Shown one piece after another: positions 35,440 to 44,949 of a DNA stretch of 64,000 nucleotides. How positions within the stretch are numbered: the first letter of the stretch is position 1; the number at the start of each line of letters is the position of its first letter. The position numbers and the translations under genes were made by a program. The notes beneath the pieces were generated by a model. The model did not search any database. It was not told the DNA's origin and saw nothing but the letters and a program-made list of their open reading frames with translations. Source of the DNA: Shewanella sp. KX20019 (GTDB lineage Bacteria > Pseudomonadota > Gammaproteobacteria > Enterobacterales > Shewanellaceae); assembly GCF_016757755.1 (NCBI RefSeq), contig NZ_CP068437.1, positions 3,348,001 through 3,412,000 of the forward strand, in the 5' to 3' direction.

Positions 35440-36633
35440 TTACATGTAATATCTAATACCGATTGAGATCCCGTCGTCTTCCGAGAACTCCATCGCAGCT
35501 TGCTGAGCTTTATCAGAGCTGGTGAAATCACTGTAGTCTTTACGACCTTCTAGGTACAACATAGTGTTGTCATCCCAAACGTAGTGTAAACCAACGATTA
35601 ACTGCTGACGCTTAAATACATCGCCATTATATGCATCGCCGTATTCGTCACCAGCGTCTAATATGTTGTAACCAACAATTGGACGTAGACCGTTATCAAA
35701 CTGATAAGCGAATAGTGACTCAAGGCCCCATGCTTCTTGAATGTAACGATCCAAGTTATCAGTATCGTGGAATTCTTGCTTGTTGACGTTTACAGCACCA
35801 TAAAAGCCTTTGCTGTTAAATACGCCTATCGTCGCACCTGCACCAAAAATAAGATCAGTTTCGGTAACCGTTTTGCCGGTCAAGTAGGTTGCTTCAAACT
35901 CGCCTATATTGGCACCCGCGGTAACAATCAGGTTGTCAGACACATTATAAGTTGCAGAAGCACCGTAAGTGTTGTTGTACTCAACTGACGCAATCTTGTT
36001 TTGAGTTGCTACAGCGGCAGCCGTAAACAGATTCACTTCTTCATCAGCGTAAAGGTCAAAGCTATCTTGCTTTAACTGAGCTTGAACAGCAAAGCTAAAA
36101 TCACCGAATGCGTTACGATACTGAACAGTCTTGTCACCACGGCCAGTACCGTTAATAGCACCGTCGGCTTTGTTTAAGGTATAAGTACCTGACGCATTAC
36201 CATCCCAAGTGTTTACTAGGTTAGTATTATAAACCACGTCATACCATGCGCCCCATTGCTTACCAATGGTTAATGAACCATAGGTATCATGAGCTAAACC
36301 TACATAGCCTAAACGAGTACTTAAGAAATCATTACTCTCTGATGTAAATGTGTTATTTGAGCCTGTTTCAATAGAGCTATTACCTACTAGGTTTACGCCC
36401 CACTCGATTTTCGCAAATGTCTTCCAGCCATCACCCATATCGCGAGTGAAACCAAAATTAATACGTGAAGAACCGTTTTCAACTTCTGTAGCACCTTGAG
36501 TGTTAATCACTCGTGCATCAATCCAACCACCGATTTCTACTGCGTTCTTATCATCTTTATATACTTCGATTGCTGATGCTGTTGGTACAAAAATCACTGC
36601 GGCCAAAGCCGATGCTACTAAAGTCTTTTTCAT
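35440..36633 (-). CDS. Gram-negative trimeric porin
   Basis: 397 residues with a signal peptide (MKKTLVASALAAVIFVPTASA) and a mature start IEVYKDDKNAVEIGGWIDARV. Alternating beta strands of a 16-strand OmpC/OmpF-like barrel follow, including the conserved YVGLAHDTYGSLTIGKQWGAWYDVV, which marks the strand before constriction loop 3. It ends ISIGIRYYM; the aromatic residues near the end fit a barrel C-terminus, though the last residue is Met rather than Phe. It permits general diffusion of small solutes through the outer membrane. Confidence 0.93.
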   Translation of the reverse strand: MKKTLVASALAAVIFVPTASAIEVYKDDKNAVEIGGWIDARVINTQGATEVENGSSRINFGFTRDMGDGWKTFAKIEWGVNLVGNSSIETGSNNTFTSESNDFLSTRLGYVGLAHDTYGSLTIGKQWGAWYDVVYNTNLVNTWDGNASGTYTLNKADGAINGTGRGDKTVQYRNAFGDFSFAVQAQLKQDSFDLYADEEVNLFTAAAVATQNKIASVEYNNTYGASATYNVSDNLIVTAGANIGEFEATYLTGKTVTETDLIFGAGATIGVFNSKGFYGAVNVNKQEFHDTDNLDRYIQEAWGLESLFAYQFDNGLRPIVGYNILDAGDEYGDAYNGDVFKRQQLIVGLHYVWDDNTMLYLEGRKDYSDFTSSDKAQQAAMEFSEDDGISIGIRYYM

Positions 36634-36865
36634 GTAATGCCTAACCTTTAATTATGTTCAGTCTGCTTCATTCAATATATTTCCATTCCGTTGTTTTCTT
36701 TCTATCCTATTTGCAGACGAGGTTAGCAAAAGATTAGCAATCACTCAAAGACGAATGTCACAAAAGCAGCCATATTTTGCACCGAATTAACTAGCAAACC
36801 GACTTCAGCCAAAGGATTAAACCATTTGTTAACATAAGATCAGCAGCGCGTTAATATAACCACGA

Positions 36866-39250
36866 CTAAATTAACGTCATTTGATTTGATGTAACCTTAC
36901 TGAAACTTTTATTCATTATTGAAAGTATTGCTTCAGCAATCGGTCCTAATTGGCGCTCAATGTAGTAATCAAGATCAATGGGGGATTTTTGGTGGGTCAG
37001 CGGTTCAGCACCCGATGTCGTCATCACATACTCGATTCTTGCCCCTTTTTTGGTGACACTCTCATCTCCAGTTGCTTCAAATAGCATTCTAGCCGCTTTT
37101 AAATGAGGAGATGACTTTGCGGTATAGTCTTCAAGGTTGCGACGTAAGTTTTTAACGAAGACCAATTCTTCATTCAAGGCTCCGCTATTTAACTGCTCAA
37201 TAGTGAGCTTTAAGTACGCTTCTACGTCTTGCTGACCAAATAACCTTTCATAAAGCTCATACTGTACTCTTCTGGCGAGCGGTGACCAATCACTGCGGAC
37301 TTGCTCCATCCCTTTGAACACCAATTCTGTTTTACCAAGCTCGCCTTTTTTAGTGCCGACATAACGTTTTTTCGATCCTTCAGCAGAACCTCGAAGGGTG
37401 GGCATAAAAAACTGCTCAAAATGGGTCTCAAATTCCAGCTCTAAAAAGCTATCTATAGCAAATTCGTCGCTGAGTTTTTGTAGCCAAAGCTGGTTGATTC
37501 TTGCGGCGAGTGATTTACCCGTTGCCTGCACTTTTTTTTCGTCAAAATCATTACCTAACCAGACAAAAGTTGAATCAGTGTCACCATAAATGACTTCAAA
37601 GCCCGCTTCCTCTATCCAGCTGCGGGTTTGCTTCATTATGTCATGGCCACGCATGGTTATTGAGCTCGCAAGCTTGGCATCATGAAAAACGCAGCCGCGA
37701 GAACCAAGCACTCCATAGAGGGAGTTCATAATAATTTTAATCGCTTGAGATAGAGGTGCATTACTATTGGTTTTAGCCAACTCTCTTTGTTCAGAAAGGT
37801 GCTTAATTAATTGAGGTAAAATGGGCTCCTGGCGACTAAACCTAGCCCCTAAATAGCCCTCAACCGTATCTGACTCTTGTTGGTGTGATGCTTCAACTAA
37901 CCCCTTAGGGTCAATTAAAAAAGTTCTTATTATTGAGGGGTAAAGACTCTTAAAATCTAAAACTAGAATATGTTGGTACAGCCCAGGAACTGAATCCATT
38001 ACATAGCCGCCGGGGCTCTCTATACCTTCACTAACCGGGGCGCTTGGTGCAATATAGCCACTTCTATGCAAGTGCGGCAGATACAAATTCATAAATGCAG
38101 CTACCGATGCCCCCACACGTCCAAGCTCAAGCCCTGTTAACTTTGCACGCTCAATGGCAAATTCAAACAGCTGCGTTTTTTCAAAAATGTCCCAAACCAG
38201 TCGACTATCGGTCAGGTTATAGTGCGCCAACGCGGGCTTGTTATTAGCAAACAGGTCGTTGATTTCATCCATTCTATTACTGACATTATCGATGGCTTTG
38301 CCTTCATCCAATAATGCTCTAGACACAAACTCCAGTGAGTAACGATCAAACTGATAAAATGCCGCTTTCAGCCAATCAATGCCATCGAGCACAACTCTTC
38401 CAGGTAACAGCAGTGTCTCTGGTCGATACTTGTCTTCGACTTTCCAGCCCAAGTTTTGATTATTGCGTCCAATAGTGAGCGCGATACCATGATGTTTTGC
38501 GCGACGATATAATAGGGCCAAGTCAAAGGTCACTACGGCCCATCCAATAATTATGTCGGGATCGTAATCTTTAAACCATGCAATCAGCTCATGGATTAAC
38601 GCCACTTCATTTTCTACCCACTGTATGTAATCAACAGCGACTGATTGTGTCTCACCCACCATAATGACTTTCTCAAAAATAGCGCCAGAGTCTTTTTTTC
38701 CGTATAAACCCACAGAATAGAGTTCACCACTAAAACTACATTCAAAATCAAGCGAAATGGCTTTAAGCTGCTGTGTAAGCTCTGTTCGTCTGGCTTTATT
38801 GGCGATAAAGCGCGGCTCAACGCCCTGCTGGGCAGGTTCAAATTGACCACTAAATTCGGCATCTAGGGCGATGAACCGTTCAATTAAAAATCGATGTTCC
38901 GCTTTGATATCGCTTTCAAACAGTTCGATACCTTGATCTTTTGCAATCCGTATAAGGTTACGTTGGTGTCTAAGATCTCGGGTATACAGCGCTGTAACGT
39001 TTTCATGCTGAAAACTCTTAAGCGTTAGTCGCTTACGGCGAATATTCTGTAACTCGTGATATTGATTGATAATATTTTCATCAATAGTGCGAATAAAGCA
39101 CACATGTTCTTGCTGCGGGAGCTCTACTATTACAGGACCAGATGGTGTAGCAATAAAGTACTGGAGGGTAAGTCCATCTCGCCCACGTGTTGCATGGCGG
39201 GTAAGCACTCGCCCCTTTATTGTCTGTAGCGCATTGGTTACTGGGTTCAT
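36866..39250 (-). CDS. polB: DNA polymerase II (PolB, B family)
   Basis: 794 residues, close to E. coli Pol II (783). The 3'-5' exonuclease motifs are visible (ISLDFECSFSGELYSVGLYG; a central DPDIIIGWAVVTFDLALLYRRA; YNLTDSRLVWDIF). The polymerase motifs follow: A in DFKSLYPSIIRTFLIDP, B in KIIMNSLYGVLGSRG, and C in VIYGDTDSTFVWLG with both catalytic Asp. It serves SOS-induced translesion synthesis and replication restart. It is divergent from dinG with a shared LexA box in the gap. Confidence 0.96.
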   Translation of the reverse strand: MNPVTNALQTIKGRVLTRHATRGRDGLTLQYFIATPSGPVIVELPQQEHVCFIRTIDENIINQYHELQNIRRKRLTLKSFQHENVTALYTRDLRHQRNLIRIAKDQGIELFESDIKAEHRFLIERFIALDAEFSGQFEPAQQGVEPRFIANKARRTELTQQLKAISLDFECSFSGELYSVGLYGKKDSGAIFEKVIMVGETQSVAVDYIQWVENEVALIHELIAWFKDYDPDIIIGWAVVTFDLALLYRRAKHHGIALTIGRNNQNLGWKVEDKYRPETLLLPGRVVLDGIDWLKAAFYQFDRYSLEFVSRALLDEGKAIDNVSNRMDEINDLFANNKPALAHYNLTDSRLVWDIFEKTQLFEFAIERAKLTGLELGRVGASVAAFMNLYLPHLHRSGYIAPSAPVSEGIESPGGYVMDSVPGLYQHILVLDFKSLYPSIIRTFLIDPKGLVEASHQQESDTVEGYLGARFSRQEPILPQLIKHLSEQRELAKTNSNAPLSQAIKIIMNSLYGVLGSRGCVFHDAKLASSITMRGHDIMKQTRSWIEEAGFEVIYGDTDSTFVWLGNDFDEKKVQATGKSLAARINQLWLQKLSDEFAIDSFLELEFETHFEQFFMPTLRGSAEGSKKRYVGTKKGELGKTELVFKGMEQVRSDWSPLARRVQYELYERLFGQQDVEAYLKLTIEQLNSGALNEELVFVKNLRRNLEDYTAKSSPHLKAARMLFEATGDESVTKKGARIEYVMTTSGAEPLTHQKSPIDLDYYIERQLGPIAEAILSIMNKSFSKVTSNQMTLI

Positions 39251-39310
39251 AGCTGTCTACTCAAATAAATTCACGAATAATCACTTAACACTTCTTAGGC
39301 TATGTAATCA

Positions 39311-39326
39311 CTGTTATTATGTACAG
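39311..39326. promoter_or_regulatory. LexA (SOS) box between polB and dinG
   Basis: CTGT-N8-ACAG with an AT-rich spacer (TATTATGT), the canonical LexA operator half-sites and spacing. It is centred in the 101-bp gap between the divergent polB and dinG starts, both of which are LexA targets in E. coli. One site could repress both. Confidence 0.85.
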
Positions 39327-39351
39327 CATTATTTACTGGACCAGTGCATTC

Positions 39352-41424
39352 ATGTTATCCGCAGACGTTAAAACCCAGATCCGTACTATCTATAAGGGCA
39401 TTGCTTCGGCTCTACCCAACTTTCGTTCACGGCGAGAGCAAAATTATATTGTCGCGGAAATATCCAAAACCCTTGCGGGAGAGTATGACAAGCAACGACC
39501 TATTATCGTGGTTGAAGCCGGTACAGGTATTGGTAAATCACTTGCCTATATTTTGGGCACCATACCCTTAGCATTAGCGAATAAGAAAAAGGTCTGTATT
39601 GCCACCGCGACCGTAGCATTGCAAGAACAATTGCTCCATAAAGATCTGCCTTTTTTCCTAGAGCATTCAGGCTTAGATTTTACCTTTGGCTTAGTCAAAG
39701 GACGACAACGCTATGTCTGTCTATCTAAGTTAGAGATGCTGGTTGGTCCCGATAACAGTAGCCAAATGGCGATGTGGCAATCAAAGCCAGATCAAAGTCA
39801 GGTTGATATGTTGGAGGGGTTGCTAAAAGACTATAAAGAGTCTCGTTGGAATGGAGAACGCGACACATTAACCCAACCATTACCGGATCATTTGTGGCAA
39901 CAGATTGCCTGTGATAAACATAGCTGTCATAAGCAATTAGCCAGTCATCGAAATTGTCCTTTTCATAAAGCCCGAGAGGATCTCGATACATGGGATGTAT
40001 TGATTGCCAACCACAGCCTACTCTTCGCTGACTTAGAGCTAGGCGGCGGGGTCATTCTGCCCGATCCTGAAGATCTATATTATGTCATCGATGAAGCACA
40101 CCACTTACCGATTGTTGCACGTGACTTTAGTAGCGCTCAATCTACGATTCGTGGCGCGACCGATTGGCTAGAAAAGCTCACCAAAACGACCTCAAAACTG
40201 CAAAACCAGATTAAGAGCAATTATATCATTGCGCCAGCACAGGCAATGCTCGACCATATCAGCGATATTAGTGGATTACTCAATCAAGTTGCTCACTTTT
40301 GTGATGCGCAAGCTAAACAGTTTGATAATCCAGAAAATCGCTTTCGTTTCGAGCACGGTAAACTGCCACCAGCACTGCTTATTCTTGCTGAAAATCTCGC
40401 TACAGCGTCAAATGTAGCGTTAAAACAATTCAACAAGATGCTAGCCTTGCTCAATGAAGCCATAAAAGATGGTGATATTCCTAAGCATCAATCGGAAGCA
40501 CTATTATCTGAAACAGGTTTTATGTTGCAACGCATCGAGAATTTGCAAAAGCTGTGGAAAATGATGGCTAAGCAAGATAATCCTAAAGGCGCACCAATGG
40601 CGCGCTGGGTTGAGCAACTGACTGGCAAGCAGGCGGATTTTTTATTCAGCGCATCACCAATTGAAGTTGGCTTTATGCTTGAGAACTTACTCTGGGATAA
40701 GGCGGCTGGCGTGGTGCTTTGTAGCGCCACACTGAGAGCACTTAACAACTTTAACCATTTTACTCATCAAGTGGGTTTATCCATCAATGATGGAAGCCGC
40801 TATCTTGCCCTCGACTCACCCTTTGATTTTGAACAAAATGCCACACTGTTCCTACCACAAATGGACACAGAGCCCACGCACGATAACTACACCGATGAAT
40901 TAGCAAAGCAGATTATCGCACTTGTAGAGGATGAAATGGCTAGTTTGGTGTTATTTGCCTCTTATTGGCAGATGGAAAAAGTGGTCGATCTTGTTGAAAG
41001 CAAAATTAAAACAGGGTTGCTTGTCCAAGGTGTATTACCGAGACAAGAGATCCTAAAACAACATAAGCAGCTTTGCGATGATGGTAACCCGAGTATAATT
41101 TTTGGTACCGGCAGCTTTTCTGAGGGCTTAGATTTACCTGGTGATTACTTAACTAACCTTATCATTACTAAGCTACCTTTTGCGGTACCTACTTCACCTG
41201 TGGAGCAAGCTCATTCAGAATATATTAAAATAAAGGGTGGAAACCCCTTTTTACAACTGACAATCCCCGATGCTTCGCGCAAATTAGTACAGAGTTGTGG
41301 TAGATTACTCCGCAAAGAACAAGATTACGGCCGGATTACCATCTTAGATAGACGCTTAGTCACCAAGCGCTATGGAAAATCACTGTTAGATGCCCTACCG
41401 CCTTTTAGACGCGTTATTGAATAG
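39352..41424 (+). CDS. dinG: ATP-dependent DNA helicase DinG
   Basis: 690 residues from ATG 39352 (MLSADVKTQIRT), which aligns with the E. coli DinG start. The XPD-like superfamily 2 helicase has Walker A in VEAGTGIGKSLAY, four Fe-S cysteines (RYVCLSK, then CDKHSCHKQLASHRNCPF), and the DEAH box in YVIDEAHHLP. Motif V/VI is in FGTGSFSEGLDLPGDYL and VQSCGRLLR. It resolves R-loops and damaged forks and is SOS-regulated. The following tauE-like, priC and DUF2057 genes follow closely and may form one transcript. Confidence 0.96.
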   Translation: MLSADVKTQIRTIYKGIASALPNFRSRREQNYIVAEISKTLAGEYDKQRPIIVVEAGTGIGKSLAYILGTIPLALANKKKVCIATATVALQEQLLHKDLPFFLEHSGLDFTFGLVKGRQRYVCLSKLEMLVGPDNSSQMAMWQSKPDQSQVDMLEGLLKDYKESRWNGERDTLTQPLPDHLWQQIACDKHSCHKQLASHRNCPFHKAREDLDTWDVLIANHSLLFADLELGGGVILPDPEDLYYVIDEAHHLPIVARDFSSAQSTIRGATDWLEKLTKTTSKLQNQIKSNYIIAPAQAMLDHISDISGLLNQVAHFCDAQAKQFDNPENRFRFEHGKLPPALLILAENLATASNVALKQFNKMLALLNEAIKDGDIPKHQSEALLSETGFMLQRIENLQKLWKMMAKQDNPKGAPMARWVEQLTGKQADFLFSASPIEVGFMLENLLWDKAAGVVLCSATLRALNNFNHFTHQVGLSINDGSRYLALDSPFDFEQNATLFLPQMDTEPTHDNYTDELAKQIIALVEDEMASLVLFASYWQMEKVVDLVESKIKTGLLVQGVLPRQEILKQHKQLCDDGNPSIIFGTGSFSEGLDLPGDYLTNLIITKLPFAVPTSPVEQAHSEYIKIKGGNPFLQLTIPDASRKLVQSCGRLLRKEQDYGRITILDRRLVTKRYGKSLLDALPPFRRVIE

Positions 41425-41432
41425 GACAACGA

Positions 41433-42206
41433 TTGGATTTATTACTAGAGCCAAGTAGCTGGGCCTTGCTGGCATTGATAGGGCTAATTGCAGGCTTTAT
41501 CGATGCAGTTGCTGGCGGAGGTGGACTATTGTCTATCCCAGCACTATTAGCCATGGGAGTGCCTCCCCATATGGCACTTGCCACCAATAAATTGGCCGCC
41601 TGTTTTGGATCCTCTATGGCGGCGTTCACTTATTATAAGCAAAGGTTATTTTCTCCCAGCTTGTGGTATCACACCTTTGTAGCTACTTTCATCGGCGCTG
41701 TTATTGGTACGTTTATCGTCTCAATCATCGACAACCAATGGCTCGAAAAATGGTTGCCGCTGATTATTATTGCAATCGCAATTTATACGCTATTCCAGCC
41801 AAATGCCATGGGTTGTAAAAACTGCAACATCCCAGTTAAACCTAAGCGTAAAATAAAACAATGGTTGCAAGGGTTACCGCTAGGATTTTACGATGGATTT
41901 GCAGGGCCTGGCATCGGTGCATTTTGGACCGTCACTAGTACTGGTATGCATAAGCTTCCTTTGCTCTATAGCTTAGGACTTGCACGCGCTATGACCTTTA
42001 CCAGTAATTTAACCTCGCTGATTATTTTCTTGTTCATGGGGCAAGTTAATATGTCCATTGGACTCGCTATGGGTATTTGTATGATGATTGGCTCCTATAT
42101 TGGTGCGCATTCAGCCATTAAGTTTGGCCTGCCGTTCATTCGACCTATTTTCGTTACCATGATCTTGTTAATCGCGGCGCAATTAGCCTGGAGTGCATGG
42201 GCATGA
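41433..42206 (+). CDS. TauE/SafE (YfcA-like) membrane transporter
   Basis: 257 residues from TTG 41433, with AGGA nearby and only 8 bp after dinG. It is an eight-TM protein with the duplicated family motif GFIDAVAGGGGLLSIPALLAMGVPPHMALATNKLAA and GFYDGFAGPGIGAFW. A CxxC (MGCKNCNIP) lies in the central cytoplasmic loop. It is probably an anion or organosulfur exporter. Its position between dinG and priC suggests convenience co-transcription rather than function in DNA repair. Confidence 0.88.
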   Translation: MDLLLEPSSWALLALIGLIAGFIDAVAGGGGLLSIPALLAMGVPPHMALATNKLAACFGSSMAAFTYYKQRLFSPSLWYHTFVATFIGAVIGTFIVSIIDNQWLEKWLPLIIIAIAIYTLFQPNAMGCKNCNIPVKPKRKIKQWLQGLPLGFYDGFAGPGIGAFWTVTSTGMHKLPLLYSLGLARAMTFTSNLTSLIIFLFMGQVNMSIGLAMGICMMIGSYIGAHSAIKFGLPFIRPIFVTMILLIAAQLAWSAWA

Positions 42207-42865
42207 CGACCAATGAACTGCTTAATCGACTCAAATATCAGTTAAAGCAGTTAGAGCAAGAAGTATTGCAACACGATGCTAATTTGCCCGCTGGACAGCG
42301 CAAAATGATGCAAGACGTTGAGCGTTTTAATAATGAGTTATTTGTACAAGAGGGCGCTCAACTTAAGCCTTGTATCGATCAGCTGTCAAAAAGTGTTGCT
42401 CAGCTACAACAACTTATCAATGCTAAACGCTCGCCCTATACCATTGTATCAAGCTGTGAAAAAATACAGGACAGATTCAGCGCCGTTCGCCGAGCGCTCT
42501 CTACGACCAACATTAATCTTAAGTCGCTAGAGCAGCAAAAGCGCACCCGTCGGGCTCATGCAATAAAGCGTGGAGCAAAAACTCACCAGCAGAGTGGCTT
42601 TAGCTGGATAGCATCAAATGTAATGCAAAATAGCCATCAACTGTATGAAGAGCTTAATAAACATTTGAACTGGGCCAAGATTATTGAACAAAAAATTGAA
42701 AATTTGCAATCTTCTCTTGAATACTGTCATAGTGCTGACAAAATTAGGCTACAGAATGAGATCCTTGCTCAACACTCTCGCCTCGGCAAGTGTCGGCAAG
42801 CTACCAGCTATATTGAAGATCGCATCCAACTGTTCGAGCGACCTTTCAAAGGCCAAAATCGTTAA
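42203..42865 (+). CDS. priC: Primosomal replication protein PriC (N'')
   Basis: 220 residues from ATG 42203, whose ATGA overlaps the stop of the preceding gene; ATG 42197 is two codons earlier. It is helical, with the family features ELLNRLKYQLKQLEQEV near the start, FNNELF, and a C-terminal EILAQHSRLGKCRQATSYIEDRIQLFER that parallels E. coli PriC. PriC reloads DnaB helicase at collapsed forks. It is longer than the E. coli protein (175) because of a middle insertion. Confidence 0.87.
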   Translation: MTTNELLNRLKYQLKQLEQEVLQHDANLPAGQRKMMQDVERFNNELFVQEGAQLKPCIDQLSKSVAQLQQLINAKRSPYTIVSSCEKIQDRFSAVRRALSTTNINLKSLEQQKRTRRAHAIKRGAKTHQQSGFSWIASNVMQNSHQLYEELNKHLNWAKIIEQKIENLQSSLEYCHSADKIRLQNEILAQHSRLGKCRQATSYIEDRIQLFERPFKGQNR

Positions 42866-42874
42866 GGAGCAACA

Positions 42875-43591
42875 ATGAAACCGCTACTACCTATTACCGC
42901 TATTCTCGCTTTATGTGGTTCATCTGCGGCATTTGCTGCAAACTTGAATATTCCAATGTCATTTGAATATATCGCGCTTGATGGCAAGGAAGTTGAAACC
43001 AGTTTGTTTAACCATAAGTCTGAACTCGAGCTTAGCAATGGGACTCACAAGATCGCCGTTCGATATCATGATCTTGTCGAAGATGACTTTAGTGATAGCG
43101 AAACCAATATTAAGTCTTCGCCTTTTATCATCACTATCGAAGTTGATGGTGATTATGAATATCATATGAAGCCAGCAGATGGTGATTTTGTAAGAAATCC
43201 GTCCCAGTTTGCCAAATCTCCTCAAGTGGTCATCACTCGAAAGGATAACGGTACAGTTAACTATCAAGTAGCTCAGACAAATATCGCTGAAGAGTCTTTT
43301 GTCTCGCGTCTTTTTAGCGGTAACACTGCAACAGATGTGGATGTTGAAGCTGCGGTTGCTACTGGTACAGCAACTAGCGTCGCCGCAACATCAAAGACAC
43401 CGACAGCTCCAGTGAGTAAACCATCTCCATCTTCGAGCCCTATTGTTGCAGCCACTGCCGTTACAGCAACTCAAACTGCAACGAATGCTGATGACGCCGC
43501 AAAAGCAGAACAGATGCTGCAGTACTGGTGGCTACATGCTGATGAGAAAACACGTAAAGAGTTCATGAGCTGGGCCATTCAACAACTTTAA
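42875..43591 (+). CDS. DUF2057 family exported protein
   Basis: 238 residues with AAGGAGC upstream and a signal peptide (LLPITAILALCGSSAAFA). The DUF2057 domain covers about 25-135 (LNIPMSFEYIALDGKEV, LELSNGTHKIAVRYHDLVEDD, SSPFIITIEVDGDYEYHM). A low-complexity Ala/Thr/Ser/Pro linker (about 150-205) follows, then a short helical tail (AEQMLQYWWLHADEKTRKEFMSWAIQQL). YccT-like members are periplasmic; one was linked to curli regulation in Salmonella. The function here is unknown. Confidence 0.85.
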   Translation: MKPLLPITAILALCGSSAAFAANLNIPMSFEYIALDGKEVETSLFNHKSELELSNGTHKIAVRYHDLVEDDFSDSETNIKSSPFIITIEVDGDYEYHMKPADGDFVRNPSQFAKSPQVVITRKDNGTVNYQVAQTNIAEESFVSRLFSGNTATDVDVEAAVATGTATSVAATSKTPTAPVSKPSPSSSPIVAATAVTATQTATNADDAAKAEQMLQYWWLHADEKTRKEFMSWAIQQL

Positions 43592-43631
43592 GCTCATTTT
43601 TCAGCTAGAGTATGATCCCATAGATCTATCG

Positions 43632-43653
43632 CGCCAGCTATTCTAGGCTGGCG
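43632..43653 (+). terminator. GC-rich hairpin after the DUF2057 gene
   Basis: CGCCAGC and GCTGGCG pair around an 8-base loop about 40 bp after the stop. The T-run is poor (TACCTTCT), so termination strength is uncertain. Confidence 0.45.
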
Positions 43654-43893
43654 TACCTTCTAAACATCGCAATCCTTAGCCAAATATCGTTACTTATCCC
43701 CAATACTTGCTAGTAGCAGAAATAGCGATTGCGTGTGTCAATGGAGGAGGATACAGTAGGGTTCAGCATTTGTTGAACATTCAACATAGCCAACTATTGT
43801 AGAGCGCAAATACAGTATGGTGCCCATAGACTTTATAAATCCAATCTCATAAATTGATTACATTCAATACAGACAGTACGCGAGGAGAGGTGT

Positions 43894-44154
43894 ATGCAAT
43901 TAGAAATTAGAAACTACTATGAAGTTCTTTTACTTGAGTTACTCTCTGATGAAGGTTTATTAGACGAGCTACCTGCTGACTATCTTGCCGATCTATGCTG
44001 TGTCACGCTCAATCAGCTACCCACCCGTTACATACGACATCTAGTCGATACCTATTTTTTTGAAGATTATGAAGAACTTCAGAAAATGAAAACAGAGATC
44101 CAGCAAGCACTTGAAAAATCTAGAGCATTTTTGAAAGAAAATCAAAAGGCTTAA
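43894..44154 (+). CDS. ComFB-family (late competence) small protein
   Basis: 86 residues with AGGAGAGG upstream. It matches the ComFB pattern: NYYEVLLLELL, LPADYLADLCCVTLNQLPTRYIRHLVDTYFF. The paired cysteines are conserved in many members. ComFB proteins of cyanobacteria and others have been reported to bind cyclic di-nucleotides including c-di-GMP, so this may be a small c-di-GMP receptor. It stands alone. Confidence 0.8.
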   Translation: MQLEIRNYYEVLLLELLSDEGLLDELPADYLADLCCVTLNQLPTRYIRHLVDTYFFEDYEELQKMKTEIQQALEKSRAFLKENQKA

Positions 44155-44340
44155 AACAGAAAGAAAGCTTTGTTGAGCCTCCGGTACGACTATACGCACA
44201 TACCAAATACCATGACGAGATTGGAACAAATATGGGGAGTTTTAGATAAACTATTTCTCATCGAGTGTACCACCAAGTGTATCACCTGAGGCATTTCTTA
44301 TCTAAGTAATGATCTAAGCTATTGATGTACTAGGAGATTG
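44155..44340. other. Spacer between the ComFB gene and ffs
   Basis: No gene, tRNA or clear hairpin terminator recognised. It is the region downstream of ffs on the minus strand. Confidence 0.5.
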
Positions 44341-44440
44341 GAGGTTCCCCTAGAGCCACACCTCGGCACATGAGTCACTCGCTGCGGTTGCTCCCTTCCA
44401 GGCCTGGCCGAATTCACAAGTTATCATTGCGAGGGGACCC
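44341..44440 (-). ncRNA. ffs: 4.5S RNA (bacterial small SRP RNA)
   Basis: Read on the minus strand, the RNA opens GGGTCCCCT and closes AGGGGAACCTCC, pairing into the terminal stem. The apex holds the invariant SRP core: GGCCTGGAAGGGAGCAACCGC, in which the GGAA tetraloop and the symmetric/asymmetric loops recognised by Ffh are visible. The length of about 100 nt fits the short bacterial form. It binds Ffh for co-translational membrane targeting. Mature ends are estimated. Confidence 0.93.
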
Positions 44441-44637
44441 TAAGGTCACCATTGATTTCGTTGAAAGCAGATACTCTCAAGAACGGCAGCATTATCTACC
44501 ATGAAAGCTTTCCAATCAAGTCATTATCTAGTTAGAACCCTCAGTTTTGGTTCAATCGCTGCTTCTATAAACAAAAAACCTCATTTGAAGGCCTTATTTC
44601 GCCTTATCTACAAATATAAATGTAATAACAAACTTAC

Positions 44638-44949
44638 TTACAGGCTAAGAGCGGCTTTGTTTTGCTCAATGAGTTTGTCACCTATACCCTTTACATTAGA
44701 TAGCTGATTAATTGAATCGAATTTGCCATGTGTTTTGCGATAATCAATAATCGCTTTGGCTTTTGAATCGCCAATCCCCTTCAATGACGATAACTGCTCG
44801 GCGCTTGCTGAATTGATATTCACCACTAGAGTTTTCGCTTGAGTCCTCTCTGCAATACTCACAGACTCAACTTTTTCAATTGCGGCATATGCCGCCGGAA
44901 GCATAATTAGGTTTGATAGCAATAAAGCGGGTAGTAGTCTTTTATACAT
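44638..44949 (-). CDS. ComEA-like helix-hairpin-helix exported protein
   Basis: 103 residues with a signal peptide (LLPALLLSNLIMLPAAYA). The C-terminal tandem HhH is typical of ComEA: VNINSASAEQLSSLKGIGDSKAKAIIDYRKTHGKFDSINQLSNVKGIGDKLIEQNKAAL, with two GIG loops. It is a periplasmic double-strand DNA-binding protein that, in competent species, pulls DNA in after the type IV pilus. It is a single gene. Confidence 0.92.
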   Translation of the reverse strand: MYKRLLPALLLSNLIMLPAAYAAIEKVESVSIAERTQAKTLVVNINSASAEQLSSLKGIGDSKAKAIIDYRKTHGKFDSINQLSNVKGIGDKLIEQNKAALSL

